From the NCBI GenBank assembly GCA_016293435.1, contig JAEDEG010000083.1, positions 1 through 11,262 of the forward strand: 11,262 bases of DNA, written 5' to 3'. The notes under the pieces are model-generated. The model had not been told where the DNA came from, did no database searches, and worked only from the letters and a program-made list of their open reading frames with translations. The stretch comes from Clostridia bacterium. GTDB taxonomy: Bacteria; Bacillota; Clostridia; UMGS1810. This document shows, piece by piece, positions 1 to 5,640 of the stretch. How positions within the stretch are numbered: the stretch's first letter is position 1; the number at the start of each line of letters is the position of its first letter. The translations under genes were made by a program, and so were the position numbers.

Positions 1-32
1 GTAGGAAGCTGCCGGGGTTAGAGAGAACCTGA
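1..32 (+). CDS. Possible 3' end of an upstream LytTR-PAS paralogue (partial)
   Basis: Only a few codons are visible. In one frame they read R-K-L-P-G-L-E-R-T followed by TGA at 30-32. The next gene ends G-K-L-P-D-K-N-V-stop, and the two share the 12-base string ggaagctgccgg in the same reading frame. This suggests that the gene entering from the left is a paralogue of the LytTR-PAS gene downstream. The stop codon would lie inside the 5' arm of the terminator stem. Nine codons are too few to be sure, and another frame also closes with TAG at 19-21. Confidence 0.25.
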   Translation, partial: RKLPGLERT

Positions 33-55
33 AGATTTTTTCTTCAGGTTCTTTT
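24..55 (+). terminator. Rho-independent terminator of the upstream gene
   Basis: A perfect 12-bp stem (AGAACCTGAAGA at 24-35 pairing with 41-52) encloses a five-T loop and is followed by a short T run (52-55). It separates the gene entering from the left from the LytTR-PAS gene at 120. Confidence 0.85.
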
Positions 56-119
56 GGTATTTGACGCTCGGATTGTATAAGGATTCAATAGATATTACAG
101 CTATAAAAAGGTAAGCGAG

Positions 120-929
120 GTGTCCTATTTGTACAAGGCAAAACACATAACAATTATTTCAAATAAGAAGAAGGTTGTGCTTAATGTCAGTACAATTCTT
201 TATGTGCTTATGATGGGAAACAATGCTGATATACATGTTTCCGGAGGTACCATATACAAAACAAGGATGACATTTAGAGAAATTGAAGAAAAGCTTGGTG
301 ACGGCTTTATAAAGATACACCGCGGAGGTATTGTGTCCGCAATGGCTATACACGATATCACTGATAAGATTAACCTAAGCAACGGCGAGTCTTTAATATA
401 TACGCAGCGAAAGAAAAACCAAATCATTGAGCAGTTTCATGCAAAGCAAAAGCGTATTATCAGCAGCTTCAGCCATGCCGGCATACCCGTAACGGACGAG
501 GAATACCGCAGTCATTACAGCAGCTTTGAAAATCTGCCCTTTGCGTTTACGGATATTGAAATGATATTCAATGAGAAAAGGCAAGCTGTTGACTGGATAT
601 TCAGGTACGGAAATCCGGCTCTTGCAAAGCTCGAAAAAATGCCGCTGGAGCGGCTTATAGGAAGTTCATTCGGCAGTCTGTTTTCCAACATGGATTCCAA
701 GTGGCTGCGGAGCTACGAGCGCGCAACGCTTTACGGTGAAACGCTGGAAATCATCGACTACAGTCCCGAAATAGATACCTATTTGAAAGTAATATGCTTT
801 CCTACCTTCAAGGGGCACTGCGGATGTATTCTGTTCAATATTTCGGATATAAAATTCACTAAAAACAGCAGTGACGCTGAAAAAGCACTGATGTTATATT
901 TCGGGAAGCTGCCGGATAAGAACGTCTGA
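120..929 (+). CDS. LytTR DNA-binding domain protein with C-terminal PAS-like domain
   Basis: This is a predicted cytoplasmic transcription regulator of 269 residues. Residues about 7-105 form a LytTR DNA-binding domain. The hallmarks are an I-L-Y-V strand, IYKTRMTFREIEEKLG, the FIKIHRGGIVS segment (family pattern F-x-x-I-H-R-x-x-x-V) and a final L-x-x-G-E-S-L stretch. Residues about 134-247 look like a PAS sensor fold (ENLPFAFTDIE at its start, N-P-A-L-A-K-L in the middle, CILFNISDI at its end). The domain order is the reverse of classical response regulators and no receiver domain is present, so the PAS part may sense a ligand or serve dimerisation. The start is a GTG with AAGG at 108-111, spaced 8 nt. 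No clear promoter is visible in the 60 bases between the terminator and the start. A decayed paralogue lies 0.3 kb downstream, followed by a surface-protein gene that is a plausible target. The LytTR call is firm; the PAS call is moderate. Confidence 0.85.
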   Translation: MSYLYKAKHITIISNKKKVVLNVSTILYVLMMGNNADIHVSGGTIYKTRMTFREIEEKLGDGFIKIHRGGIVSAMAIHDITDKINLSNGESLIYTQRKKNQIIEQFHAKQKRIISSFSHAGIPVTDEEYRSHYSSFENLPFAFTDIEMIFNEKRQAVDWIFRYGNPALAKLEKMPLERLIGSSFGSLFSNMDSKWLRSYERATLYGETLEIIDYSPEIDTYLKVICFPTFKGHCGCILFNISDIKFTKNSSDAEKALMLYFGKLPDKNV

Positions 930-971
930 GGCTTACAACTAAATATATACTGTAAAATTCCGCATACCGGT

Positions 972-986
972 GTATGTTATATATGC
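972..986. promoter_or_regulatory. Motif GTATGTTATATATGC after the LytTR gene
   Basis: About 40 bases after the LytTR-PAS stop is GTATGTTATATATGC. The same core (GTATGTTATA-x-AT) recurs at 1455-1467, shortly after the stop of the decayed LytTR copy, where it forms a clean inverted repeat. It may be leftover homology from a duplication or a regulator site. The function is unknown. Confidence 0.3.
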
Positions 987-1042
987 TTTGCACATTATCT
1001 GCAAACTGAAAAACATAACACTGCGTATGCGTTTTTGTGTTA

Positions 1043-1070
1043 ATTCGTCCCTAAAAATTGTCGATTCGTC
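1043..1070 (+). promoter_or_regulatory. Putative LytTR-type direct-repeat operator (2 x ATTCGTC, 21-bp period)
   Basis: ATTCGTC occurs at 1043-1049 and again at 1064-1070, exactly 21 bp apart start to start, so both copies lie on the same helix face. The second copy ends 9 bases before a -35 box. Two short direct repeats with roughly 21-22-bp periodicity placed just upstream of the promoter is the known binding layout of LytTR-domain activators such as AgrA and ComE. The repeat sequence itself is not one I recognise. Assigning it to the LytTR-PAS protein encoded upstream is inference. Confidence 0.5.
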
Positions 1071-1079
1071 ACAAGCTTA

Positions 1080-1108
1080 TTGAAAATAATTAAAAAATCA
1101 TTTATAAT
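1080..1108 (+). promoter_or_regulatory. Sigma-A promoter (TTGAAA-17-TATAAT)
   Basis: TTGAAA at 1080-1085 and TATAAT at 1103-1108 are separated by exactly 17 bases in AT-rich DNA. The predicted transcription start is near 1115. This places the decayed LytTR copy in the transcript, and the surface-protein gene about 420 nt downstream. No better promoter was found closer to the surface-protein gene, so this one probably drives it. Confidence 0.65.
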
Positions 1109-1158
1109 TAACACAGTACGGTGATATAGCTTGACACAAACGACGTTATTTGCATGCT

Positions 1159-1435
1159 TTGGATGTGTCAATTATGAAAAATAATAAGCGCCACATAGCA
1201 AAGAGGTCTATATGAAACAAGAATGACGCTCGGTAAACTTGAGGAAAAGTTGGGCGAGAACTTTATCAAGGTGAGCCGCGGATGCCTTGTATCGGTAGCG
1301 GAGATACAAGATATTACAGGCACTGTTAGGCTCAGCAGCGGAGAACGGCTGAAATATACGCAAAGACAAAAACGGCGAATTATTGACGAGGTGATGAAAA
1401 TAACAGCTTCCGCACCGGCGGAAGAAAATTTTTAA
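1159..1435 (+). pseudogene. Decayed LytTR-domain gene (frameshifted, no PAS domain)
   Basis: The open part from 1223 encodes 70 residues that match residues 50-105 of the upstream LytTR-PAS protein. By my count 30 of 56 aligned positions are identical (EEKLGENFIKVSRGCLVS, then IQDIT, then YTQR). Homology continues upstream of that ATG (LYETRM, matching IYKTRM), but a TAG at 1196 closes this frame. Earlier LytTR-like residues (LDVSI, then KNNKRHIAKRS) are found in a different frame at 1159-1207. The switch lies in TCTATATGAA and is explained by loss of one TA from a TATATA run, or an equivalent +1 change. About 15 bases also seem to be missing near 1173. The ATG at 1223 has no well-spaced ribosome site: AAGAGG lies 16 nt away. 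The PAS half is absent. An expressed short LytTR fragment cannot be excluded. Confidence 0.65.
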
Positions 1436-1452
1436 GGGGATATCCCATTGGT

Positions 1453-1469
1453 AGTATGTTATACATACT
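1453..1469. promoter_or_regulatory. 17-bp inverted repeat AGTATGT-TAT-ACATACT
   Basis: This is a perfect 7-bp inverted repeat around a 3-base centre. It lies 18 bases after the stop of the decayed LytTR gene and about 65 bases before the surface-protein ribosome site. It lacks a T tail and the stem is AT-rich, so an operator is more likely than a terminator. A related motif lies at 972-986. Confidence 0.4.
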
Positions 1470-1534
1470 GCGAAACGAACTTTAATGCAATTTATCCGTG
1501 CGAAAAGTACGGAAGAAAGTGAGGATGAACGAGA

Positions 1535-4417
1535 ATGAAGAAACGAATATTGAGTCTGCTGCTCTGCGGCGCACTGATGTTTTCACTCTGTTTCCAATCG
1601 GCGCTTGCCGCGGGGAACGGGCAGACGGAAACCGAGTGCATTTGTACGTCTCTTTGCACCACGGAAACCATAGAGGAGGATTGCCCTGTGTGTGGCTCCG
1701 AAAATGCGAATTTTGCGCTGTGTGAGGGAGAAACGGAAACAGCTGTTCCGTCAAATGCGGAGACAGTCAATCATGCCGCAAAGAGCGTAGATGTATCATA
1801 CTTGGATGCAAAAGGCTCTCAGCAGAGCTGCAGCAGCTACACCGTGGTGGAGACAACAACCACCACATGGAACGAGGGATGGTATGTGGCTGAGGGAAAT
1901 GTGATCATTTCAAATGCCGTCAATCTTGAGGGCGATGTGCATCTTATCCTGACCGACGGATGCAGCCTGACCGTGAACGGCGGCATCGTCGTCAAAGTCG
2001 GCGGTGCTCTGACCATATATGCTCAAAGCACCGGTGACGAGATGGGCAAACTGACTGCCATCGGTGGTCAGACAGAAGGTATAGAAGGTCTAAGCGCGGG
2101 AATCTATGTCTATAATGGGGGCATCACCATAAACGGAGGTGCGGTAACTGCAACCGGCGGTAGGCCCACCCCAAATCCTCAAGAGGGATATGCAGATATT
2201 AGCTCCGGCGTTTATGCCTATATGAGCAGCATCACCATAAACGGAGGTGTGGTAACTGCAACCGGCGGCAAGGAAATCGATGTCAGCGTTGGCATCTATG
2301 CCCACAACATCACAGTCCATAGCGGCACCGTCACGGCAATCGGCGAGCAGGCGATAAACTCAAGCATGGGAATCCAGAACGGAGACACCCTGACTATCAA
2401 CGGTGGCACGGTAAATGCCACCGCCGGCAGCGCAGCATTTTATAGCAACGGTATCTGTTCCCTTAGATCCGGCAGCTGCGTTATAAACGGTGGAACTGTC
2501 ACGGCAATCAGCGATACGGCAAGTTACGAAAGCTACGGTATCTTCTTTTACAACGGCGATATCACCATCTCCGGCGGAACTGTCACGGCAACCGGCGGCA
2601 GTTCAGAAAAAACCAGTGCGGGCATCCGTGCCAATTTCGGTATTGAGATCTCCGGCGGTATCGTCACGGCAACCGGCGGCGCGATAACAGCAAGCGGTGA
2701 CATAGCACAAATATCCAGCGAAGGCATTGCAGTCATCAATGGTGACATCACCATCTCCGGCGGCAGTGTCACCGCAACCGGCGGTGCAGCAACCGGTGAC
2801 GAACGGGCATCCAGCCACGGCATCTACGCCTGCGGCTATTCTGATACTTCTGCCTGCAATATCACCATCACAGGCGACGCGCAAGTAACTGCAACCGGCG
2901 GTGCGGCGGTTGCGGAAAGCTGCGGAATCGTGGCTCTTTGCATAGTTATCGGTGTAGTTCCTGAGGATCAAGGTCCTGTTGGAAGCATCACCATCACAGA
3001 CAACGCACAAGTCATCGCCGCCGGCGGTACGGTAACGGGTGGCGAAATGGCATTCACCTGCGGATTCGGCGCCTCCGGCGGTATCACTGTCAACGGTGGG
3101 AATGTCACCGCCACCGGTGACACGGCGCCATCCAGCTTTGGCATCTATGCCAACGGCGGTATCACTGTCAACGGCGGACATGTCATTGCCGAGGCAAAGG
3201 CCACATCAGAAACACACATTGCCCTGAACGCAGCCCCGGCTCTGCCCAACACCACCTATTTTTGGCGCACTGCAGAGACCGACACGTTCACCACCTCTGC
3301 TGACAAGGTGTATCTCTACAGTGACACCCACACCTATGTGGAAATTACGGAGCCCACCTGCGTCACCTTCGACCCCAACGGCGGTGTGGTTAATCCGACC
3401 GGTGCCATCACGGATATTTTCGGCAGACTGACCAATCTTCCCACACCCACCAGAAGCGGTAGCTATCGCTTCGATGGCTGGTACACGGCGGCAAAGGACG
3501 GAACAAAAATTACAACCGATACCGTCTTTAGTGAAAACACAACGGTTTATGCACAGTGGACATATTCCGGTGGCGGCGGTGGCGGCGGAACAACCCGCTA
3601 TACTGTGTCATTTGAAACAAACGGCGGAAGCAAGGTGTCAAGCAAAACGGTAACAAGAAATACTGCAGTAAGCGAGCCGACAGCTCCGACAAAGGACGGT
3701 TACACATTTGCCGGTTGGTATTCCGATAAGGAGCTTAAGACTGCTTATGACTTCTCTGCAAAGGTAACAAAGAGCTTTACTCTTTATGCAAAGTGGACTG
3801 AAATCGAAAAAGAGCCTGACAAACCGACTCAGCCGGTTGAGCCCACTGCTCCGGAATGGAAAAATCCGTTTACAGATGTTTTCGAGAATGATTGGTTCTT
3901 TGAAAACGTAAAATACGCAAACGAAAACGGATTAATGGGCGGTACGACAAATACCACCTTTGCACCGAATGAATCTCTCACTCGCGGTATGCTTGTATGC
4001 GTGCTTTACCGTGCAGATGGCGAGCCCGCTGTTAATAAGAGTATTCCGTTTGGAGATGTAAAAGCCGATATGTATTATGCAAAAGCGACTATTTGGGCAC
4101 AGCAAAACGGTATTGTAAACGGCGTTACGGAAAATACATTTGCCCCTGACGGTAACATCACCCGTGAGCAGATTGCGGCAATTATGTTTAGATATGCGAA
4201 ATACAAGGGATATGATGTCAGTGTGGGAGAAGACACAAATATTCTTTCTTACACCGATTTTGACAAAATATCCGAATATGCAATAGAAGCTATACAGTAC
4301 GCTGTCGGAATCGGTCTGATGAAAGGTAAGACAGAAACCACACTTAATCCGCAGGACAACGCAACAAGAGCAGAAATTTCATCAATACTGAAAAAATTTA
4401 TCGAAGCAAATAAATAA
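1535..4417 (+). CDS. Secreted beta-helix / InlB-repeat surface protein with three SLH domains
   Basis: This is a large cell-surface, probably adhesin-like protein of 960 residues. Residues 1-26 are a Sec signal peptide (MKKR, hydrophobic core, cleavage after A-L-A). A Cys-rich segment follows with C35, C37, C41, C50, C53 and C63 (CICTSLCT, then DCPVC). Residues about 98-195 resemble the entry part of clostridial carbohydrate-binding-like surface proteins (TTTWNEGWYV, LTVNGG). Residues 197-570 contain about 12 beta-helix repeats of the type ITINGGxVTATGG. Two InlB-type (Listeria-Bacteroides) repeats lie at about 609-676 and 689-756, split by a seven-glycine linker. Three SLH domains occupy 778-836, 837-904 and 905-960, with TRGM, TREQ and TRAE motifs, and should hold the protein to secondary cell-wall polymers. 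The ATG is preceded by GAGG at 1521-1524, spaced 10 nt. It is probably transcribed from the promoter at 1080. GC content drops abruptly at about 3570-3600. The ligand is unknown. Confidence 0.9.
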   Translation: MKKRILSLLLCGALMFSLCFQSALAAGNGQTETECICTSLCTTETIEEDCPVCGSENANFALCEGETETAVPSNAETVNHAAKSVDVSYLDAKGSQQSCSSYTVVETTTTTWNEGWYVAEGNVIISNAVNLEGDVHLILTDGCSLTVNGGIVVKVGGALTIYAQSTGDEMGKLTAIGGQTEGIEGLSAGIYVYNGGITINGGAVTATGGRPTPNPQEGYADISSGVYAYMSSITINGGVVTATGGKEIDVSVGIYAHNITVHSGTVTAIGEQAINSSMGIQNGDTLTINGGTVNATAGSAAFYSNGICSLRSGSCVINGGTVTAISDTASYESYGIFFYNGDITISGGTVTATGGSSEKTSAGIRANFGIEISGGIVTATGGAITASGDIAQISSEGIAVINGDITISGGSVTATGGAATGDERASSHGIYACGYSDTSACNITITGDAQVTATGGAAVAESCGIVALCIVIGVVPEDQGPVGSITITDNAQVIAAGGTVTGGEMAFTCGFGASGGITVNGGNVTATGDTAPSSFGIYANGGITVNGGHVIAEAKATSETHIALNAAPALPNTTYFWRTAETDTFTTSADKVYLYSDTHTYVEITEPTCVTFDPNGGVVNPTGAITDIFGRLTNLPTPTRSGSYRFDGWYTAAKDGTKITTDTVFSENTTVYAQWTYSGGGGGGGTTRYTVSFETNGGSKVSSKTVTRNTAVSEPTAPTKDGYTFAGWYSDKELKTAYDFSAKVTKSFTLYAKWTEIEKEPDKPTQPVEPTAPEWKNPFTDVFENDWFFENVKYANENGLMGGTTNTTFAPNESLTRGMLVCVLYRADGEPAVNKSIPFGDVKADMYYAKATIWAQQNGIVNGVTENTFAPDGNITREQIAAIMFRYAKYKGYDVSVGEDTNILSYTDFDKISEYAIEAIQYAVGIGLMKGKTETTLNPQDNATRAEISSILKKFIEANK
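2123..3238 (+). repeat. About 12 degenerate coding repeats (ITINGGxVTATGG type)
   Basis: Irregularly spaced units (period roughly 25-42 codons) each carry an I-T-I/V-x-G-G-x-V-T-A-T-G-G core followed by a G-I-Y-A-like turn. At DNA level some are nearly identical: 2123-2160 and 2231-2268 differ at one of 38 bases, and the units at 2561-2598 and 2747-2784 are also close. They build a right-handed beta-helix-like region of the surface protein and could recombine to change length. Confidence 0.85.
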
Positions 4418-4447
4418 ACAGTATGTCGGGCGGTAACGCTTGACGCT

Positions 4448-4483
4448 AAAGCCCCGTTTGAGTGATTTTTCAAATGGGGCTTT
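4448..4483 (+). terminator. Hairpin terminator after the surface-protein gene
   Basis: The stem AAAGCCCCGTTTG (4448-4460) pairs with CAAATGGGGCTTT (4471-4483) over 13 bp with one G-T wobble and a 10-base loop. The stop codon is 31 bases upstream. The T tail is short, so efficiency is uncertain. Confidence 0.75.
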
Positions 4484-4569
4484 AATAATACGGGTTAGAA
4501 GATATTTTAGTACAATGTAAATGATTTGATTAACCTTTTGAAAAACTTTTAAAACTGCTTAAATAATTA

Positions 4570-4597
4570 TTGATTAATAAAAAAGGTATGATATAAT
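4570..4597 (+). promoter_or_regulatory. Sigma-A promoter for the AlkD-like gene
   Basis: TTGATT (4570-4575) and TATAAT (4592-4597) are separated by 16 bases, with an extended -10 TGA at 4589-4591. The predicted start near 4604 leaves a leader of about 180 nt before the ATG at 4784. Confidence 0.65.
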
Positions 4598-4603
4598 AAA
4601 TGT

Positions 4604-4783
4604 ATAAAAGTGTGGTAAGTTTTAGGCTGCTCGATAGAAACGCAATAGAACTATTACTACGCTCGAAACGTATTACAAAACAAGCAAGATTACATTGATG
4701 AAACGGGGCGGATAGAGAATTTAACACAAATTCAGCCTTGCCAAACGAAATGCAAAATTGCACTTACAAAGGAGGAAATGCCA
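4604..4783 (+). other. Long 5' leader of the AlkD-like gene
   Basis: About 180 nt separate the predicted transcription start from the start codon, which is long for such a gene. GTAAGT near its 5' end (4615-4620) can pair with ACTTAC just before the ribosome site (4762-4767), and small internal hairpins are possible (AATAG-AA-CTATT). One frame is open from about 4648 in phase with the gene but lacks a start codon. I recognise no known riboswitch. It could be a structured leader, decayed coding DNA or neutral spacer. Confidence 0.3.
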
Positions 4784-5458
4784 ATGAACATAATCGAAGA
4801 GCTGACAAGATTGAGTGATGCGAAATACAAGGCTTTTCAGTCTAAGCTCATACCAAATATAAATCCTGATACTATAATCGGGGTGAGAACACCTCATCTG
4901 CGTGCTCTTGCCAAAAATCTGAAGGATGAATCTGAGGAGTTTCTCGGTGCGTTGCCTCATTATTATTATGAAGAAAACAATCTTCACGGCTTTATTATTT
5001 CTGCAATAAAAGATTTTGACAAATGTATAGAAATGCTTGATCGTTTCTTGCCATATGTTGATAACTGGGCAACCTGCGACGGCATCAGGCCGAAATGCTT
5101 TGCAAAAAACAAAGACAAGCTCCTTTTGAAAATAAAAGAGTGGATAGAATCTGAGCGTGTATACACAGTGCGTTTTGCCTTGGAGATGCTCATGTGTTTT
5201 TATCTTGATGAGGATTTCAGACGTGAATATCTTGGGATGGCTGCGGCGGTAGACTCCGATGAATACTATGTAAACATGATGCTTGCATGGTATTTTGCTA
5301 CGGCGCTTGCGAAGCAGTGGGATGAGAGTCTGCCATATATTACAGAGCACCGTTTGTCTGTGTGGGTGCACAACAAAACCATTCAGAAAGCAGTTGAAAG
5401 CCTTAGAATTACCAAAGAACGGAAAGCGTATTTGAAGACCTTGAAAATAAATGCTTAG
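4784..5458 (+). CDS. AlkD-like DNA alkylation repair protein (HEAT-like repeats)
   Basis: This is a predicted cytoplasmic DNA glycosylase of the AlkD superfamily, 224 residues, close to the usual family length. The family excises positively charged N3- and N7-alkylated bases without base flipping. Visible signatures are DNWATCD with W95 and D99 in the spacing of the catalytic Trp/Asp pair of AlkD, Y-T-V-R-F-A with R130, DEYYVNMMLAWYFA, and the C-terminal SVWVHNKTIQKAVESLR with W194. The start at 4784 is preferred over the ATG at 4778 because AAAGGAGG ends at 4775, giving a spacing of 8 rather than 2 nt. The gene stands alone, with its own promoter and a terminator shared with the convergent SGNH gene. 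No SOS-like or Ada-like operator was recognised. The family assignment is firm. The substrate range of this Firmicutes subgroup is unproven. Confidence 0.9.
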   Translation: MNIIEELTRLSDAKYKAFQSKLIPNINPDTIIGVRTPHLRALAKNLKDESEEFLGALPHYYYEENNLHGFIISAIKDFDKCIEMLDRFLPYVDNWATCDGIRPKCFAKNKDKLLLKIKEWIESERVYTVRFALEMLMCFYLDEDFRREYLGMAAAVDSDEYYVNMMLAWYFATALAKQWDESLPYITEHRLSVWVHNKTIQKAVESLRITKERKAYLKTLKINA

Positions 5459-5571
5459 GATCTTAAAAAATTACAATTGTTTAATATGTGTGAAATCTCA
5501 AATCCAAAATAATGCTTTTAAATAATTTCAGTTGCATTGTATCATATTTGCATATGTGCATAAAGAATTAA

Positions 5572-5609
5572 TCCCCATGAGAGTGACTTTTGTTTCACTC
5601 TCATGGGGA
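5572..5609. terminator. Bidirectional terminator between convergent genes
   Basis: A perfect 15-bp stem (TCCCCATGAGAGTGA at 5572-5586 with 5595-5609) encloses an 8-base loop. AATT-rich flanks give T-rich tails on both strands. It lies between the stop of the AlkD-like gene (plus) and the stop of the SGNH gene (minus), and so can end both transcripts. Confidence 0.85.
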
Positions 5610-5640
5610 ATTCTAATTTTGTCATATCCAAGTCTATCTA

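Noticed and set aside
61..90. TTGACG at 61 as the promoter of the LytTR-PAS gene
   Set aside because: The only TATA-like box (TATAAG at 76) is 9 bases away, and nothing suitable lies at 16-18 bases.
1131..1159. TTGACA at 1131-1136 as a -35 box
   Set aside because: No -10-like hexamer is found 16-18 bases downstream. The promoter at 1080-1108 is far better.
1212..1226. Four-codon frame MKQE overlapping the ATG at 1223 (possible coupled leader peptide)
   Set aside because: Although AAGAGG is well spaced from it, the LytTR homology running through this stretch in another frame explains it better as a frameshifted pseudogene.
2603..3181. 192-codon antisense reading frame inside the surface-protein gene
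   Set aside because: It arises from the repetitive GC-rich coding sequence of the beta-helix units. It has no ribosome site, and its composition is a mirror of the sense repeats.
2123..3238. Periodic repeats considered as a CRISPR array
   Set aside because: The repeats are degenerate, irregularly spaced and fully in frame within a protein. No cas genes are nearby.
4778..4783. ATG at 4778 as start of the AlkD-like gene
   Set aside because: It lies only 2 nt from GGAGG. The ATG at 4784 has ideal spacing.
4721..5371. 216-codon antisense reading frame over the AlkD-like gene
   Set aside because: The sense strand carries a clear AlkD-family protein with conserved catalytic residues. The antisense product has no recognisable features.
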